The position numbers were made by a program, and so were the translations under genes. From Mesorhizobium sp. NZP2077 (GTDB lineage Bacteria; Pseudomonadota; Alphaproteobacteria; Rhizobiales; Rhizobiaceae): a stretch of 64,000 bases of DNA. This document shows, piece by piece, positions 60,650 through 64,000 of the stretch. The notes below the pieces were generated by a model that saw only the letters and a program-made list of their open reading frames with translations, did no database searches and was not told the DNA's origin. Each line of letters starts with the position of its first letter. Positions within the stretch are counted from its first letter, which is position 1. The stretch is taken from NCBI RefSeq assembly GCF_013170805.1, contig NZ_CP051293.1, positions 3,044,001-3,108,000 of the forward strand, written 5' to 3'.

Positions 60650-60678
60650 TTGACGTGGGTAAATTTCCCGCATACATG
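60650..60678 (+). promoter_or_regulatory. Promoter with palindromic operator, site 4 (glycosyltransferase operon)
   Basis: TTGACG (60650-60655) and TACATG (60673-60678) with a 17-base spacer. Site 4, GTGGGTAAATTTCCCGC (60655-60671), fills the spacer, the same geometry as at the mucR-like gene. Binding would block polymerase. Confidence 0.6.
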
Positions 60679-60839
60679 AAATTGACACCTGAGGACGATC
60701 ATTTCCGATCCTCGGGCCTCGGAACAAGGCAAGACAATCCGAAATGATGCGGCCGAAATGATGCGGCTTTGGCCGCGACGGATTTCGTTGCCTCCGGATC
60801 GAGTTGATTTTCGGTGCAGCAACCCTCGAAGGTAAACCA

Positions 60840-62345
60840 TTGAAAAAACTGTATAATGATCCCTCCCTGCCGTTTCGCTGGGGGCCGCATCCGCCAGTGG
60901 GTATCCCGCGCGTCGAAACGGCGCTCATCCGTCAGGCGCTGCGATGGAAGGGTTCGCCGGTCGGCTTCTTCATCGTCGACGCCTGGGGGCACGGTCAAAG
61001 GCTCGATGAAACGGAACTTCGCTATCTCCGTCGGCTGGTCGACGGCGACCTGCTGCAACCGATTGGCAGCGAGGGAAGCTCGTATCTGGCGCGGCTGTGG
61101 AAAGTGCTGTCGATCATGCGGGCGGCGCCCTTCGCCGCCGGACGCGAGTTCGATCGCGTGGCGGCGATCTTCCTCTCGGGGTCCGATAAGAGACGCGGGG
61201 TCAAGTTTCAGCTGTCGAAAACGGCGATCCGGCTGTTCAAGATCGTGAAGTCGGCGCTGCGCCCAAGCAGGCTCGATAGCGGCGATCCGTTGAAAGACGA
61301 AAACGCCATCTGCTTTCTGTCCAGCGCCAGCGTCCACGAACTGGCCTCGGGCAAGTTCGCGAGGAGAAAAGCAAAAAGCGGCATCTTCACCCTGATGCAC
61401 GACCTCATTCCGATCGATTTTCCGCAATTCGTCGGTCCGCATCACGCGCGCGGTTTCGTGCGCAACACGGCATGGCAGCTGGACAATGTGCAGCTGCTGG
61501 TCTGCGTGTCGAAATACACCGCCGACAGGGTGAAATGCCATGCCAAGGCCTCCGGCATTGGCCGGGTCCCGCGGGTCGCGGTTGCATCGCCCGGCGCGTT
61601 CCTGAGGGAAGGCGTCAGCGACCGGGAAATGTCCACTGAGCGGCAAAACCGGAACCGCAGATTCGTCCTCTACTGCTCGACGATCGAGATCCGCAAAAAC
61701 CACATCCTGCTGCTCAAGGTCTGGCAGCGGCTCTTGCCGCTGCTAGGAGAGCGGCTGCCGACGCTCGTGCTGTGCGGCCGCTGGGGCTGGATGTATGAGG
61801 AACTCACCGCCTTCATGGCTGAGCATCCCGAACTTGCCGAGCATGTCCAGTTTCGCTCCAACCTCAGCGACCGGGAGCTGGCGGAACTCTACCGGGACGC
61901 CGAATTCAGCGTCTACCCCTCAGCGGTCGAAGGCTGGGGGCTGGGCGCCGCCGAGTGCCTCGATTTCGGACTGCCGGTGCTGATTTCGGACGCGCCTTCG
62001 CTGACGGAGGCGACGCAAGGGCTGATGCCGACCATTCCCGCGCACGACGTCGAAGGCTGGTGTGCCGCGGTCGCCAAGGCCTGCACCGATCCGGTCTGGC
62101 TGGCGGAATTGCGCCACACGATCGCGACGCGCTACCGCCCGATCCGCGAGCGAGAATTTTTCGCGACCATTGTCGACCACGTCGCGGCAATCGACGCTGT
62201 CGCGGAAGCCGACGCTGAGACCGACCCTGTCGCTGAGATCGCCTTCGACGATTTCGCGCCGAGGATTTACGGGCCGGCGGCGGCAGGGCAGGTCAGGCAG
62301 CCCAGCGCATTGGCCGCCGACCAACCGGCATTTCGTGGGGCGTGA
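60840..62345 (+). CDS. Glycosyltransferase, GT4 family
   Basis: A 501-residue soluble glycosyltransferase of GT-B fold. The start is a TTG (60840) shortly after GAAGGTAAACCA; a TTG at 60804 in frame is also possible. The C-terminal GT4 domain has the EX7E-type motif EGWGLGAAE in YPSAVEGWGLGAAECLDFGL, then PVLISDAPSLTEA; the N-terminal half includes IFTLMHDLIPIDFPQF and VCVSKYTADRV, common in mannosyl/rhamnosyl transferases of exopolysaccharides. Its stop overlaps the next gene's ATG by one base (TGATG), so it is coupled to the sulfotransferase. The promoter holds two palindromic operators. Confidence 0.88.
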   Translation: MKKLYNDPSLPFRWGPHPPVGIPRVETALIRQALRWKGSPVGFFIVDAWGHGQRLDETELRYLRRLVDGDLLQPIGSEGSSYLARLWKVLSIMRAAPFAAGREFDRVAAIFLSGSDKRRGVKFQLSKTAIRLFKIVKSALRPSRLDSGDPLKDENAICFLSSASVHELASGKFARRKAKSGIFTLMHDLIPIDFPQFVGPHHARGFVRNTAWQLDNVQLLVCVSKYTADRVKCHAKASGIGRVPRVAVASPGAFLREGVSDREMSTERQNRNRRFVLYCSTIEIRKNHILLLKVWQRLLPLLGERLPTLVLCGRWGWMYEELTAFMAEHPELAEHVQFRSNLSDRELAELYRDAEFSVYPSAVEGWGLGAAECLDFGLPVLISDAPSLTEATQGLMPTIPAHDVEGWCAAVAKACTDPVWLAELRHTIATRYRPIREREFFATIVDHVAAIDAVAEADAETDPVAEIAFDDFAPRIYGPAAAGQVRQPSALAADQPAFRGA

Positions 62346-63166
62346 TGGGAAGCATTGTCGATATGTCGACGCTCGGCGGCGCGCGGGAGCGCTCCGGCAC
62401 TGTTGCGGTGCGGGTGATGGGGACGCCGCGTTCCGGCACCAATCTGGCGAAATATCTGCTCGAACGTTACCTCGGGGTGCAAATCGTCTTCGATCACGGC
62501 TTTTGGAAGCACGGGGTCTTTCCGGCGCTGGTGAACGGGCGCGACATTCAGTATGGCGACTTGCCCATCGTCGTCCTCAGCAAGGATCCCGTCAGCCAGA
62601 TCCTGTCGTGGTTCCGCCTTGCCAGGAACGATACGATTTTCAAGCCGAACGGCAATCTCGGCTCGTTTCTCACGCAGTCCTTCGACGTCAGGCAGGATTT
62701 CACCGCGCCGAAGCGCATGGAGTACAGGTTCCATTCGCCGGCCGATTACTGGAACCAGTTCTATTTCGCCATGGATGCGCTTCGCCGCTCCGGCGCGCCG
62801 GTGCATTTTGTGCGCTATGAGCAGCTGGTTTCAGAACCGGCCGAGTGTCTCGGTTCGACCTTGCGTTTTCTCGATCTTGCCTCGGTCTTCGATGACCGCC
62901 GGGTGGTGGCTCTCCCCAGGCACACGCTCGGCGCGAGCAATGATTTTGACCCGGCGCAAAGCCCGGCGGATGAGAAGATTTTCGACCCCGCGCGCGCCGA
63001 GCTCACATCGGCGCTGGCCAGGATGGGATGGCGCAATGCCCGCGCCATCCTGCGCGCCGTCGACGACGACGTGCTGGATGCCACGGGCCGGTCCGGATTT
63101 CGCCAGACCTGCCGCGAGGCGGTTGGCCCGGCCGCCATACTGAGGTCGCTCGTCGGCTTCTGGTGA
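62345..63166 (+). CDS. Sulfotransferase-like protein 2
   Basis: A 273-residue paralogue of the 56.5 kb protein. The 5'-phosphosulfate loop is GTPRSGTNL (26-34) and the second motif SKDPVSQILSWFRLARN. ADYWNQFYFAMDALRRSGAP and ARMGWRNARAILRAVDDDVL repeat the other copy nearly word for word. ATG 62345 overlaps the glycosyltransferase stop; GTG 62342 is in frame as an alternative. Coupling to a glycosyltransferase points to sulfation of a newly made glycan. That is inference. Confidence 0.82.
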   Translation: MGSIVDMSTLGGARERSGTVAVRVMGTPRSGTNLAKYLLERYLGVQIVFDHGFWKHGVFPALVNGRDIQYGDLPIVVLSKDPVSQILSWFRLARNDTIFKPNGNLGSFLTQSFDVRQDFTAPKRMEYRFHSPADYWNQFYFAMDALRRSGAPVHFVRYEQLVSEPAECLGSTLRFLDLASVFDDRRVVALPRHTLGASNDFDPAQSPADEKIFDPARAELTSALARMGWRNARAILRAVDDDVLDATGRSGFRQTCREAVGPAAILRSLVGFW

Positions 63167-63184
63167 GGCACCAGTGAAGACCGC

Positions 63185-63820
63185 TCAGCCTGCCGCCGCG
63201 ATGCCGGCGTGGTGGCTGCCCAATTGCCAGAGGGGCAGTGGGAAGCGCCCGTGCTGCACTTCGATAAGTCGAAAACCCGCCCCGCCGATCAGGCGCAGCG
63301 GATCCCGGTTGAGGTGGCAGCCGCCGGCGATCGATCCCCACAGCCGGTTCAGGCGCTGCTGCCACCGGCGGCAGCGCGGCCCCTCGGCCTGGCCGTGCTC
63401 GATAAAGATCAGCCCGCCCGTCGGCTTCAGGATGCGGCGGATTTCGCCGAGCGCGGCCTCGGGGTCGGGAATGGTGCAGAAGGCATAGGTGACGACCACC
63501 GTGTCGGCGAAGCCATCGGCCAAAGGCAAGCTTTCGCCGCCGGCGCGGATGCATTCGACCGGGAAGGGCGAGGCGCTGCTCTTCGGTGCGGCGAGGCCAA
63601 GCATGGTGCCGTCTGGGTCGACGCCGATCAGCCGCTCCACCCTGGCGGCATCGTAATAGGGCAGGTTGAGGCCGGAGCCGAAGCCGACTTCGACGACGAC
63701 ACCTTTGGCCCTCGGGATGACGCGCCTGCGCATATGCGTGAAAGCTCCGGCCGAACAGCCGACGTGGACGAAATAGGGGGCAACGCAGCGCGCATACCAG
63801 GAGAGGCAGGTCTGGCACAT
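63185..63820 (-). CDS. Class I SAM-dependent methyltransferase
   Basis: A 211-residue methyltransferase of the UbiE/Methyltransf_11 type. Motif I is VVEVGFGSGLNLPYY (about 42-56), motif II the acidic end of RLIGVDPDG, followed by VVVTYAFCTIPDPEAALGEI and LKPTGGLIFIEHG. The start is ATG 63820 with a weak upstream site; the first 12 residues contain three cysteines (CQTCLSWYARC). It converges on the sulfotransferase with 18 bp between. Substrate unknown; small hydrophobic or phospholipid-like acceptors are common in this group. Confidence 0.85.
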   Translation of the reverse strand: MCQTCLSWYARCVAPYFVHVGCSAGAFTHMRRRVIPRAKGVVVEVGFGSGLNLPYYDAARVERLIGVDPDGTMLGLAAPKSSASPFPVECIRAGGESLPLADGFADTVVVTYAFCTIPDPEAALGEIRRILKPTGGLIFIEHGQAEGPRCRRWQQRLNRLWGSIAGGCHLNRDPLRLIGGAGFRLIEVQHGRFPLPLWQLGSHHAGIAAAG

Positions 63821-64000
63821 GGCTCAGCCTCCATGCCCGGCGGCCGGGACGCCGTCGGCTAGCGGTTCTGATGTGCGATGGCTTGATGTATTGACCGGTG
63901 ACATTTCTCGCTCCAAGGGAGTTGATCGGGCCGGATCGGCTCGAATTCGCGGGGATGGATAGAAGGCCGGCGTCCCCTCAACGTCCTCTGACCGGGCGGC

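Larger units (their letters stand above)
60293..60803. other. 511-bp non-coding leader region before the glycosyltransferase
   Basis: No gene is accepted here. It holds palindromic sites 3 and 4 and the promoter at 60650-60678. Base composition drops locally around 60610-60690. The stretch 60300-60600 shows no recognisable feature. Confidence 0.5.

Noticed and set aside
63209..63862. A 217-residue plus-strand frame over the methyltransferase gene
   Set aside because: Antisense to a protein with clear SAM-binding motifs.
1..64000. Search by eye for CRISPR arrays, tRNA or rRNA genes, insertion sequences and integrase genes
   Set aside because: None seen; no regularly spaced repeats, no cloverleaf-like conserved arms, no transposase motifs.

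Overview
The window is high-GC DNA from an alphaproteobacterium of the Rhizobiales, most likely a Mesorhizobium. The signs are a Ros/MucR regulator with zinc-less finger residues of the kind known from M. loti, a rhizopine-type moc cluster, tandem xanthine-dehydrogenase-family operons, an Omp25-like porin and rhizobial palindromic intergenic repeats. I saw no rRNA, tRNA, CRISPR array, insertion sequence or replication origin. It reads as ordinary chromosome with several accessory islands.

Layout. 1-0.9 kb: two overlapping TelA-like genes. 1.1-14.6 kb: an envelope-stress and efflux block, with a two-component system facing a CpxP/Spy-like protein and two RND pumps ending in a NodT-type outer-membrane lipoprotein. 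One regulator and one adaptor in this block each carry a single-base frameshift. 14.6-21.3 kb: an Asp/Asn-hydroxylase-like oxygenase, an HWE-type kinase, an RhtA-like exporter, a slipin, an AraC regulator and a porin. 21.4-31.6 kb: a secreted protein with two repeated halves, then two parallel three-subunit molybdenum hydroxylase operons with a TetR gene and its probable operator. Two decayed remnants of the same enzyme family lie at 19.1 and 21.4 kb. 31.8-33.6 kb: an ATP-grasp/C39-like peptidase fusion. 33.9-38.5 kb: a DeoR-linked sugar ABC importer. 38.6-46.4 kb: LysR, two quinone-oxidoreductase-like enzymes, a DUF899 protein, a winged-helix regulator, a beta-propeller and an aldo/keto reductase. 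46.4-50.8 kb: a LacI-controlled operon of a PanB-like enzyme and MocD-, MocB- and MocE-like proteins. 51.3-56.5 kb: a GST, a caspase-TPR protein and a HerA-like ATPase. 56.5-63.8 kb: a surface-carbohydrate-like island with two paralogous sulfotransferases, a glycosyltransferase, a MucR-like regulator, a DUF6502-type gene and a Tat-exported protein with a collagen-like tail.

The most striking signal is a 17-bp palindrome (consensus GTGGGAAAATTTCCCAC) found four times between 57.9 and 60.7 kb. It sits at the core promoters of the mucR-like gene, the DUF6502/collagen-tail operon and the glycosyltransferase/sulfotransferase operon, so these probably form one locally controlled system. The other main candidates for something undescribed are the ATP-grasp/C39 fusion and the PanB-containing moc-type operon.
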